Assembly (NCBI GenBank): GCA_947631945.1
Contig: CANRNI010000008.1
Span: forward strand, 1 to 64,000
Length of the DNA: 64,000 nt
Direction: 5' to 3'
DNA from: an uncultured Clostridia bacterium
GTDB lineage: Bacteria; Bacillota; Clostridia; Oscillospirales; Acutalibacteraceae
The notes under the pieces were generated by a model, which saw only the letters and a program-made list of their open reading frames with translations, had not been told where the DNA came from and made no database searches. Position numbers and translations under genes: made by a program. Shown in pieces: positions 45,401 to 52,386 of this stretch (its first letter is position 1; each line of letters begins with the position of its first letter).

Positions 45401-46668
45401 TTAGCTACCTTGAGGTCAACGTCCTTATTCTCAACCGTAAGATTGTAATCGGTTCCGTCGGCAAGAAGGGTATCTACCTGTTTGCCTTCCGCGTCGCGTG
45501 TTATCCTGTGTATTTCAAACTCCGCGCCGTCAAAGGCTTCGGGGACTGTGTTGTCAAGGATAAAATCAAGACAAACCGTTCCCGTGGGGGCTTTCTCAAG
45601 AGTTACGTCAAACGCCGCCTCTCTGTGCGAACCGTTGGTATCGACCGTATATTCGGCGGTCATAGGTGTAACTTGAGTGAAAATGCAGACGTTTGCCGTT
45701 TTATCGGCCGTATCAAGAGACGTGGATGTGGGGATCTCCGCATCTACGACGGCTGTTTTTCCGCTTCTTTCGGCAATACTGCTGAGAACGGTATATATTC
45801 CCTTTGTCTCTATATTCTTGAACACGTTGTCAATCGCCGACCTCGAATTGCCCATTGAGGTATGAGTGGTCAGAGTCGGTTTATCCGTTTCGGAATAGGA
45901 AATATCATCGGCATAGTTTGTGGAAACCGTCGCCCAGACGTTGCCTACGGTGTACGTGGTTACTTTAAAGCTTCCGAAGCCGGAGACTTTTTCCTTTATC
46001 TCATCAAATCCGGCGCCGTTAAGAGATAATTCATATTTCTCATCGGTACCCGCCGCATATGTATAGGTATTTTCCTTAGCGGAATAAGAATTTAACAATC
46101 CTTCTTCATATGCGAAAAAATTCTTTGTTTCGGCTTTTTCGTACTCGTCGGTTTCGTCATTTACGTTGACGTAATACGAACGGCTGAGATTTTCGCCGTT
46201 ATGCGTTTCCGCGTTGAAATCCTCCGCCGAAATCTGAACGCTTTCGCCGCCGTTTACGGATTTGTAATAAATGCGGCTCGCTATTGTGCCGGTTACAGTA
46301 GAAGATTCACCGACAAGGGCATATTTTTGGTTATCATACGCCAGACGTTTAACGACATACTCGCTTCCGTCATTCAACCCTTCGCTTATAACGGCTTTTA
46401 CGTTATAAGGAACGGTAAGCTTGCCGTTGACAACGCTGTAATCCTTTCCGTCGTCGCCTTTCGCAACGCCGTTATACAATTCGCCGTCAATCGCGACCTG
46501 ATAATCCAAGCTGACACTATCGTCTATTTCGACGCCGTTTGCCGTGACGTTGGAGTAGATGGTAAGAGTAGCTCCGTCATTTGCCGCAAAGATAGTTACA
46601 GGCATACTGCAAATAACCATCACTGCGGATAAGAAAATTCCGAGGAATCTCTTAAGTCCCTTGTGCAT
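42421..46668 (-). CDS. Large secreted surface protein with eleven Cys-pair repeats
   Basis: 1415 residues from the ATG at 46668, since AAAGGTGG lies 7 bases upstream. A signal peptide (FLGIFLSAVMVICSMPVTIFA) is followed by beta-rich regions, some like SpaA/prealbumin folds (EGSQYFMIERDG, and GNVTVPYGVYTVTADAPEQY near 860-890). Residues about 918-1352 hold eleven repeats of about 38-46 residues, each with a T-C-x-x-x-G-Y/L pattern, a C-x-x-C pair and a Gly-His end (PTCTETGL, HCSRCG, LGH). The last 60 residues are Cys-rich (CKCEGDCC, CICLCD) then hydrophobic and basic (IKLAKIIYKLHRVFSVLLVL). No LPxTG is present. A surface or pilin-like adhesion role is likely. Confidence 0.8.
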   Translation of the reverse strand: MHKGLKRFLGIFLSAVMVICSMPVTIFAANDGATLTIYSNVTANGVEIDDSVSLDYQVAIDGELYNGVAKGDDGKDYSVVNGKLTVPYNVKAVISEGLNDGSEYVVKRLAYDNQKYALVGESSTVTGTIASRIYYKSVNGGESVQISAEDFNAETHNGENLSRSYYVNVNDETDEYEKAETKNFFAYEEGLLNSYSAKENTYTYAAGTDEKYELSLNGAGFDEIKEKVSGFGSFKVTTYTVGNVWATVSTNYADDISYSETDKPTLTTHTSMGNSRSAIDNVFKNIETKGIYTVLSSIAERSGKTAVVDAEIPTSTSLDTADKTANVCIFTQVTPMTAEYTVDTNGSHREAAFDVTLEKAPTGTVCLDFILDNTVPEAFDGAEFEIHRITRDAEGKQVDTLLADGTDYNLTVENKDVDLKVAKIGFTRYTFSDIASGEYYLQQIKGAASYAIDATKYFFSVARTDGSVTGDYVKSAASLLGDPSSVISNDVKDYKLVKLNVFANKSFSFKFNTKDQNGDPVEGSQYFMIERDGTIALLRKFIEYGVGTATGMDWGALLDAITSGGELKFDAQTIVNIIVTLASLSPEQLGEVTLPAILMEKSDANGVTEFDNNSNILNALGLLSGLGDVKTSDLVNLVKTLLGGSLSEDVLKALDGLAAIDVSIKVHSGVPTGAYLFFESSAPNGYERNSAMYTVNVNSDGTAVATSGVLLPLIADYIDDRLGFDIYSILVSEDEFNNASQQVKNLFGTFDNYMNTVVDRITDFVDNNLGGVVDTSRVKELQGTINKYYDQYDDLSKAVSDGLRDFNKSIQDDFTSDWTYTVQRYFVEIKLIKADCANNDLADVSLTVTDAEGNVYEIEEDGNVTVPYGVYTVTADAPEQYILFDAVDEEGNPAYTNPVTVTVDDHTAEYIAYFNYHTKGEWTTVTDKTCVVDGLENLSCAKCGVVLESKTDAAEGHKYDEVTVDATCLAVGYTMKTCLVCGDVQVENEVPALGHDYQSVVTAPTHENAGYTTHICSRCGDSYVDTFTDPEGHELVVKERQEPKCEEDGYILYGCADDDGYEERITLTALGHLEVIDPAKAPTCTETGLTKGSHCSRCGKVFTKQEEIKANGHHYNAVVTNPTCTEQGYTTYTCTVCQDTKVENYTDPHGHAWKTTLIKAPDCEHDGYTDSVCIYCGETQHKVDEGSKLGHDYVSRVVEPTCEFEGYTENICKRGDSYTRTDYVDKWGHDLVTDAAVEPTCTKVGYTEGSHCSRCLRIAGVPGAKAQEEIPALGHITVVDERVEPTCTTSGLMLGSHCSRCGEILVAQEVIPELGHSMTAWSIDSFPRDGIDGLMTRQCERCDYSEERVIPAFKVHKVDGNCKCEGDCCDGNCICLCDMPIKLAKIIYKLHRVFSVLLVLFGVELPPLCNHWSVL

Positions 46669-46851
46669 AAATGTGCCACCTTTCATAATATTGTATTATA
46701 ATTCTATAACTTATTTTTTTATGTTTTTTTATTTTTTAGAATATTAATATACTATTCACAATATTTTAACAAAATGCACAAACAAACTACAACTTTTATA
46801 TAATTTACACAGTTTATATAAATTTATAATGTTATTAATTATGCGTTTATA

Positions 46852-47030
46852 TTAAGGCAATACCGCATAATTATTGTCGTGCAGATGTGCCGAAAGATTT
46901 TTCGTCAGATTGACAAAAGCGACGCAGGAATACTGACGTATTTCAAGGAGCTTTTGGCAAAAATGACGGAAAATATCGGTACAGATGCGCGGCAAAAGCG
47001 ATAGCCGATAATTGTGCGGTATTGCCTTAA
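46852..47030. repeat. MITE-like hairpin repeat, type B ends, full copy
   Basis: 179 bp. TTAAGGCAATACCGCATAAT and AATTGTGCGGTATTGCCTTAA-type ends are inverted. The core (AGATTTTTCGTCAGATTGAC and GCTTTTGGCAAAAATGACGG) is the same as in type A copies. Confidence 0.85.
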
Positions 47031-47076
47031 GGAAGCACCGATTAAATCAAACGTGCAGATTGCTCTATGAGGTTTA
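47031..47076 (+). repeat. Type A repeat left-end fragment abutting the type B copy
   Basis: GGAAGCACCGATTAAATCA and AACGTGCAGATTGC match the first 35 bases of 10489-10661, then similarity stops. It begins exactly where the type B copy ends. Confidence 0.65.
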
Positions 47077-47117
47077 AAAATTTTTGTTTTATAAAGCCCC
47101 CAGAACCAATATAAATG

Positions 47118-47147
47118 AAAAAACCACGGATAACTCCGCGGCTTTTT
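47118..47147 (-). terminator. Terminator after the 47367 gene
   Basis: GCCGCGG, then AGTTAT, then CCGTGGTT with flanking A and T runs, placed downstream of the minus-strand gene ending at 47367. The stretch 47148-47366 shows no gene. Confidence 0.65.
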
Positions 47148-47366
47148 CGGGGAAGAGAAAATAAAATGAATAGGAATTTTTATTACGCTGACTATGCCTG
47201 TATTATACATAATCCCCTTTATGGTTTTTGTACGCTTTTATTAAGTTACTGTGAACAATTAACGACAAAATACTGCGTTTTTATGACGGCAACTCCATTA
47301 TCCGAGTCATTTTTCCCATAAGAAATTATTATTGCGTATTCATTGCTCCGTCAATAAACCTGTTTT

Positions 47367-48398
47367 TTATACTCTACCGCCGAGCGTCGTTATCTCCGGA
47401 ACACCCTGAGTAACCTTTTCGGTAAGAGTTTCCTCCCGTGAAGCGTCTTCCGTTGAGTTTTCGTTCGGCGTAGGCGTTGTTACCGAAGGCTCAAATGAAA
47501 CAATTTCGGGAATTGTCGAAGAGACTGTCTGTATCGCGGAGATGTAGTAGCTTCCCATAATCTCTCTGAGAGTAATTCTCATTACTTTATCGGGCTCGGG
47601 AGCAATATAGTTTCCTTCATTGTCCTGCCGCCAGCTTTCCGATGAAAGAAAGCTTACCGTTATCGCTATCGACGAGCCGCTTTTATCAACCTCCTCAACA
47701 TGAGGGGTATAAATAGGCTGAATAGTTGTAACGGGAATTTTATACATTTTCGTTGAACTGTCATATTCAAAGGTGCAGTTATAGCCCTGCACAGTTTTAT
47801 ATTCAAGCGATGATACGGTTTCGGGGCCGAAAAGCGAGACATAAGCGTTTCCTACGTCAGACGAGGGAATAAGCATATAACCGCCCGAGTAAGAATACGT
47901 ATCGGGCGTAGAATCATTGTTTAAAATAGACCATATCGCGGCGTTCAAGAGCTGTTCGGTATCCGCCGCCGTTATATCGTCAAACGGGTCGGGGTCCACC
48001 GCCGCTACAGACGCAAGATACTCGTTATACCGAGCGTATTCGTTTCCCGGAGACATCGTTCTTTTTATATAACTCACGCTGTTCCATATTATAAGGACTA
48101 TTCCTATAACGGCAAATATCACCACAAGCAGACCTATAATAAAAGACAGTCTGCCGGGATATTTTTTATCTCTCTGAGATTTTCTCTCATTTTTCAGACG
48201 CTGTTTTTTTAGTTTTTCGGCGTCCTTTTCTTTTTGCGTATTTTTAACTCTCTTTACGGAAGTTTTATTTTCGGATTCTTTTTCGCCGCCGACATACGTC
48301 TCTTGAGTAACCGGCTCCATATTATTACCTGTATGATTATCGGTTTGATTCTCGGTATCTTTTTCATTGTCCGCAGTCCGCTGTTCTTTTTTCTCCAA
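47367..48398 (-). CDS. Single-span membrane protein with extracellular beta domain, unknown
   Basis: 343 residues from the TTG at 48398, 8 bases after GGGAGG; a GTG at 48407 touches that site. The N-terminal 85 residues are very charged (KKQRLKNERKSQRDKK), then one membrane helix (LSFIIGLLVVIFAVIGIVLI, about 88-107). The outside part (about 110-300) shows beta strands (YKIPVTTIQPIYTPHVEEV) and an acidic Ser/Thr/Pro-rich tail that could be cell-wall facing. No family recognised. It is followed at distance by proA and proB in the same direction. Confidence 0.65.
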   Translation of the reverse strand: MEKKEQRTADNEKDTENQTDNHTGNNMEPVTQETYVGGEKESENKTSVKRVKNTQKEKDAEKLKKQRLKNERKSQRDKKYPGRLSFIIGLLVVIFAVIGIVLIIWNSVSYIKRTMSPGNEYARYNEYLASVAAVDPDPFDDITAADTEQLLNAAIWSILNNDSTPDTYSYSGGYMLIPSSDVGNAYVSLFGPETVSSLEYKTVQGYNCTFEYDSSTKMYKIPVTTIQPIYTPHVEEVDKSGSSIAITVSFLSSESWRQDNEGNYIAPEPDKVMRITLREIMGSYYISAIQTVSSTIPEIVSFEPSVTTPTPNENSTEDASREETLTEKVTQGVPEITTLGGRV

Positions 48399-48435
48399 AT
48401 TCAGCACCTCCCGAATTTTTGATAACTCGTCCGTT

Positions 48436-49689
48436 TCATCTTATTTGTCCGTTACCGCGTATAACGTACTTATAAGACGTAAGCTCGGGAAGTCCTACGG
48501 GGCCTCTCGCGTGAAGCTTCTGGGTGGAAATTCCTATTTCCGCTCCAAAACCGAACTCGTCGCCGTCGGTAAACCTTGTGCTTGCGTTGACGTAAACCGC
48601 CGAGGAATTAACTTGAGCTATAAATTTTTCGGCGGCTTCATAGTTTTCGGTGATGATGCTTTCGCTGTGGTCGGTACCGTATTTTGCGATATGCGCAATA
48701 GCCTCGTCGATATCGTTTACAATTTTTACCGAAATTTTATAATCAAGATATTCGGCGTACCAGTCCTCCTCAGTCGCGGGAACAACGTCGGGAAGTATAT
48801 CCGCGACTATTTCATCTCCGATTATAACGACGCCTTTCTTGTCAAGCTGTTCTTTTATTGCTATAAGAGCAAATTCAGCTATATCCTTGTGAATGAGAAG
48901 GCTTTCGCAGGCGTTGCAGACTGATACTCTCGACGTTTTCGCGTTAAAAATAATTTTTGCGGCGAGGTCGATATCCGCGTCCTTATCTACGTAAATATGG
49001 CAGTTACCCTCCCCTGTTCTGATAACGGGAACGGTCGAATTTTTTACCGTCGAATTTATAAGCCCTTTTCCGCCTCTGGGTATAAGAACGTCAACGTATT
49101 CGTTAAGCTTCATAAGCTTCTCTGCGATCTCCCTGTCGGTTTTTTCAATAAGCTGAATACAGTCTTTCGGAAGTCCGGCATTTGCGGCTGCCGTCCGCAT
49201 AATATCCGCAATTGCTTTGTTTGAATTTATCGCTTCTTTTCCGCCTCTCAGTATTACGGCGTTTCCCGATTTAAGACACAGCGCCGCAGCGTCCGCCGTT
49301 ACGTTGGGTCTTGCCTCGTAAATAACCGCGATAACTCCGAGAGGAACGGTAACTTTTGATATTTTAAGTCCGTTCGGTCTTACCGTACCCGAAAGAGTTT
49401 TTCCGACAGGGTCCTCAAGAGCTGTTATCTCCCGTATAGACGACGCTATTTTTTCTACACGCTCATTATCGAGCTTGAGCCTGTCGAGCAGCGAATCGGA
49501 AAGTCCGGCGCTCCTGCCGTTTTCGATATCGGTATTGTTCGCCGATATAATTTTGCCGGAATTATTTATAAGCTCCTCGGATATTTTTAAAAGCGCGGCG
49601 TTTTTTACGTCCGATGAAGCGGCCGCGAGAATTTTTTCGGCGCTTTTCGCTCTCTCGCCGATTGAATTAAGATAACCGTTATCATTCAT
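48436..49689 (-). CDS. proA: Glutamate-5-semialdehyde dehydrogenase (gamma-glutamyl phosphate reductase)
   Basis: 417 residues from the ATG at 49689, preceded by GGGAGGAGTGTTTTAAA. It reduces gamma-glutamyl phosphate, the second step of proline synthesis, with NADPH. Marks: VTVPLGVIAVIYEARPNVTAD, SGNAVILRGGKEA, the catalytic Cys region SRVSVCNACESLLIH and the closing HARGPVGLPELTSYKYV. It lies 19 bases downstream of proB. Confidence 0.96.
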   Translation of the reverse strand: MNDNGYLNSIGERAKSAEKILAAASSDVKNAALLKISEELINNSGKIISANNTDIENGRSAGLSDSLLDRLKLDNERVEKIASSIREITALEDPVGKTLSGTVRPNGLKISKVTVPLGVIAVIYEARPNVTADAAALCLKSGNAVILRGGKEAINSNKAIADIMRTAAANAGLPKDCIQLIEKTDREIAEKLMKLNEYVDVLIPRGGKGLINSTVKNSTVPVIRTGEGNCHIYVDKDADIDLAAKIIFNAKTSRVSVCNACESLLIHKDIAEFALIAIKEQLDKKGVVIIGDEIVADILPDVVPATEEDWYAEYLDYKISVKIVNDIDEAIAHIAKYGTDHSESIITENYEAAEKFIAQVNSSAVYVNASTRFTDGDEFGFGAEIGISTQKLHARGPVGLPELTSYKYVIRGNGQIR

Positions 49690-49708
49690 TTTAAAACACT
49701 CCTCCCGA

Positions 49709-50527
49709 CTACTGTAAGCGAGTCTTTTTTCCCTTAAAAAATGTGCCGATTTGCCGCCCCTCAAGAAGCTTGTAAATTTCACTCGGGTCGGAGCCGTTCA
49801 TTATAACGGCGTCTATACCGGCTTCTACAGCGATTTCCGCAGCGTTGAGCTTTGTTATCATGCCACCGGTGCCTCTGCTTGTGCCCGCGCTGCCTGCAAG
49901 CGCCTTTATCTCGGGAGTTATTTCATCTACAGCGGAAATAAGCTTCGCTTCGGGATTTTCCTGAGGATTCGCGTCAAACAGACCGTCGGTGTCGGTCAGA
50001 ATCACAAGAGCGTCGGCGTTTATAAGCTTGGCAACTATAGCCGAAAGGCTGTCGTTATCGCCGTAAACTATTTCCTCGACCGCTACCGAGTCATTTTCGT
50101 TAACTATGGGAATAGCACCCAATTCAAAAATAGTGTTGAACGTATTTATAAGATTTTCGCGGCGCTCGCCGTTTTCAACATCGCTTTTTGTAATAAGAAG
50201 CTGACCTATATTATGCGAATATTCGGAAAAAAATTTATCATACATAAACATAAGCTCACATTGACCTATGCACGCCGCCGCCTGACGTCCGGGAGTATCA
50301 TGGGGACGCTCTTTAAGCCCGAGCTTACCTACTCCGACGCTTATAGCTCCCGACGAAACGAGCACGATTTCCCTGCCCTCGTTCTGTAAATCCGAAAGAA
50401 CCGAAACGATTTTTGCCATACGGCGTATATTTGTCTTTCCCGTGGGATATGTAAGGGTTGACGTGCCTACTTTAAAAACTATTCTTTTAGCGTTTCTTAT
50501 ACCTGTCAAGGGTAAATTCACTTCCAT
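49709..50527 (-). CDS. proB: Glutamate 5-kinase
   Basis: About 272 residues from the ATG at 50527. It phosphorylates glutamate for proline synthesis. Marks: KRIVFKVGTSTLTYPTGK, IVLVSSGAISVGVGKLGLKE, FNTIFELGAIPIVNENDSVA and GGMITKLNAAEIAVEAG. It lacks the PUA domain of many bacterial forms, as is common in Firmicutes. The start is not firm: no strong binding site precedes 50527, and a TTG at 50509 (LTGIRNAK) after GGAAGTGA is a good alternative. Confidence 0.93.
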   Translation of the reverse strand: MEVNLPLTGIRNAKRIVFKVGTSTLTYPTGKTNIRRMAKIVSVLSDLQNEGREIVLVSSGAISVGVGKLGLKERPHDTPGRQAAACIGQCELMFMYDKFFSEYSHNIGQLLITKSDVENGERRENLINTFNTIFELGAIPIVNENDSVAVEEIVYGDNDSLSAIVAKLINADALVILTDTDGLFDANPQENPEAKLISAVDEITPEIKALAGSAGTSRGTGGMITKLNAAEIAVEAGIDAVIMNGSDPSEIYKLLEGRQIGTFFKGKKTRLQ

Positions 50528-50640
50528 AAGAAAATAATACATTTTGTCGCAGCGCTCAATTATTGCCGTACTTACCGTCGTATTTTCCGTTAAAAAACTA
50601 AAAAAATCAACTAAATACCAAGTATTGTCGGTGAAAATCA

Positions 50641-50705
50641 CGGAAAATATTCCGAGCTGCGCGCGGCAAAAAAGTCGCCGCCAAATATGCGGTATTACCA
50701 TATTA
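50641..50705. repeat. Diverged fragment of the type B repeat
   Basis: CGGAAAATATTCCGAGC and AATATGCGGTATTACC recall the right half of the type B repeat (as at 56620-56679), but with many changes. It lies upstream of proB, next to the small peptide terminator. Confidence 0.4.
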
Positions 50706-50756
50706 TAGTATATCACAATTCTCACATTATTTACAAGAGTTCATATAAAAAAAGAC

Positions 50757-50788
50757 AAAAAAATCAGCTTGCCGCGAAACGGGCAAGC
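50757..50788 (-). terminator. Terminator of the 43-residue peptide gene
   Basis: On the minus strand GCTTGCC and GGCAAGC pair around CGTTTCGC and are followed by seven T, 20 bases after the peptide stop. Confidence 0.8.
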
Positions 50789-50806
50789 CAATGTGCCGGA
50801 TTCTGA

Positions 50807-50938
50807 TTATAAATCAATTGAAAATTCATCCGCAAGCTGGCTGAAGAGGTCGCCAAGAAGTCCGTCAAAGAAACCGAGCTTGATGAGGGGTTTAAGAAGC
50901 TTAAGTACAATTTTCAGGAATTTAAGAATACCTTTCAT
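50807..50938 (-). CDS. 43-residue amphipathic peptide, no family recognised
   Basis: A short complete gene: AAAGGGTGA lies 6 bases before the ATG at 50938, the stop is TAA at 50807, and a strong terminator follows. The sequence begins MKGILKFLKIVLKLLKPLIK and continues LGFFDGLLGDLFSQLADEF. The first half is a basic amphipathic helix, the second half acidic and amphipathic. No signal peptide cleavage site or Gly-Gly leader is seen. It could be a leaderless bacteriocin-like or membrane-active regulatory peptide. No transporter or immunity gene sits beside it. Confidence 0.7.
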   Translation of the reverse strand: MKGILKFLKIVLKLLKPLIKLGFFDGLLGDLFSQLADEFSIDL

Positions 50939-51022
50939 TATATGTCACCCTTTCATTTCATGGTAGTTAAATTATACAATATAATTACCATAATTGCAAT
51001 AGTTTTTTTTAATTTTTTTTAC

Positions 51023-51715
51023 TTATTTTACAATTGTTTCGGGTTCGCCGTAAGAAACGCCTTGCGTATCAACCGTAACGCTTTTTATAATTACGTCCTT
51101 TATCGGTTTATCGTTTGAATCGGTATTTACAGACGCAATTTTATCTACAATATCCATTCCGTCAATAACGGTTCCAAATGCGGCATAGTCGCCGTCCCAA
51201 GACGGATAATCTGTCTGACAGATAAAAAACTGACTGCCCGCCGAATTCATATTCGCGTTAGTTCTCGCCATGGAAATTGTGCCTCTGACGTGCTTTAAAT
51301 CATTTTGCTCAAAACCGTTATTTGCAAATTCACCCTTTATAGAGTAGCCGGGACCTCCGAATCCCGTTCCTTCGGGATCGCCTCCCTGAATAATCAGGCC
51401 GTCGATAATCCTGTGGAAAATCACGCCGTCATAAAAGCCCTTGTTCGCAAGATAAATAAAATTTTTAACCGTATCGGGGGCTTTATCATAGCGGAGCTGT
51501 ACGGTGATTTTGCCATAGTTCTCAACGTCTATAACCGCCGTCGGGTTCGATTCTCCATGGATAAAGTCTGAATTTTCCTCATTAGCCGTCTGATTGCCGT
51601 TACCGTCTTCTTTATCTGCGTTTGCATCGTTTTTCTTACAGCCGGAAAAGGCAAATACGCTTATAACAATAAGCACAGCGGTAAAAATCGAAATAAGCCT
51701 TTTAACAATCTTCAT
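51023..51715 (-). CDS. Lipoprotein cyclophilin-type peptidyl-prolyl isomerase
   Basis: 230 residues with a lipoprotein signal (LISIFTAVLIVISVFAFSGC; Cys about 26) and an acidic/Asn linker. The cyclophilin domain has VIFHRIIDGLIIQGGDPEG (active-site Arg and Gln), SAGSQFFICQT and AFGTVIDGMDIVDKI, so it looks catalytically complete. It would help fold secreted proteins on the outer face of the membrane. A related, degenerate copy lies directly upstream on the same strand. Confidence 0.92.
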   Translation of the reverse strand: MKIVKRLISIFTAVLIVISVFAFSGCKKNDANADKEDGNGNQTANEENSDFIHGESNPTAVIDVENYGKITVQLRYDKAPDTVKNFIYLANKGFYDGVIFHRIIDGLIIQGGDPEGTGFGGPGYSIKGEFANNGFEQNDLKHVRGTISMARTNANMNSAGSQFFICQTDYPSWDGDYAAFGTVIDGMDIVDKIASVNTDSNDKPIKDVIIKSVTVDTQGVSYGEPETIVK

Positions 51716-51729
51716 AATTATTCATCCTT

Positions 51730-52386
51730 TCATTCAATCGGAATTATTGTGGGATTCGGAAATTTATTTCCGTGAGTATTGATTTTTACAGATTTAATTA
51801 TATACGGCGAAGTCAGTTTACCGTTCTCGTCAAGCTCCGACGCGGCTATTTTTTCAATTATATCCATACCCGACGTAACCGTTCCGAATGACGTAAAACG
51901 TGAATCAAAATGAGTTTGGTCTTTTGTAAGAATAAAGAATTGACCCGTCAAAGTATCGGAACTCGATGTGCGTATCATTGACACAACGCCCGCTTTATGA
52001 GAAAGCCTTTCCTTGCTTTCATCATTTCCGATTTCGTCCATAACGTAATACGGAGGACTAAATTCGCCTTCCGAAGCGCCCGTCATCACAATGCATTTAT
52101 TGCGAACCTCATTGAACGCCATACCGTCGTACACTCCCGCCCCGGCAAGAGCGATAAAATCAGCGACAGCGTTTGGAGCGGCGTAATAATGAAGTTCAAG
52201 CTCTATTTTTGAGCCGTCCTCAAGCGTTATTACGGCTTCCGGATTTTTTTCAACGTCGATGGTTTCAATTTCATCTCCGGTCGGAAATTCGTCATAAAAT
52301 TTTTTATTACGAGAACTACAGGAGCACATCGAAATAATAATTGATAACAAAATTAAAAAAATCAATAATTTACGTGCTTTCTTCAT
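51730..52386 (-). CDS. Degenerate cyclophilin-like lipoprotein
   Basis: 218 residues from the ATG at 52386, preceded by AAAGGGAG; longer in-frame starts lie inside the upstream gene. Signal and lipobox near LSIIISMCSCSS. The fold follows its neighbour (AGVVSMIRTSSS, GQFFILTKDQTHFDS, FGTVTSGMDIIEKI), but the active-site block FHR..QGGD is replaced by FNEVRNKCIVMTG. It probably lost isomerase activity and may bind a partner. Its first 17 bases overlap the end of the sugar transferase gene. Confidence 0.85.
   Translation of the reverse strand: MKKARKLLIFLILLSIIISMCSCSSRNKKFYDEFPTGDEIETIDVEKNPEAVITLEDGSKIELELHYYAAPNAVADFIALAGAGVYDGMAFNEVRNKCIVMTGASEGEFSPPYYVMDEIGNDESKERLSHKAGVVSMIRTSSSDTLTGQFFILTKDQTHFDSRFTSFGTVTSGMDIIEKIAASELDENGKLTSPYIIKSVKINTHGNKFPNPTIIPIE

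Noticed and set aside
46905..47210. Minus-strand frame of 101 codons
   Set aside because: It crosses the type B repeat and a terminator; composition does not look like coding.
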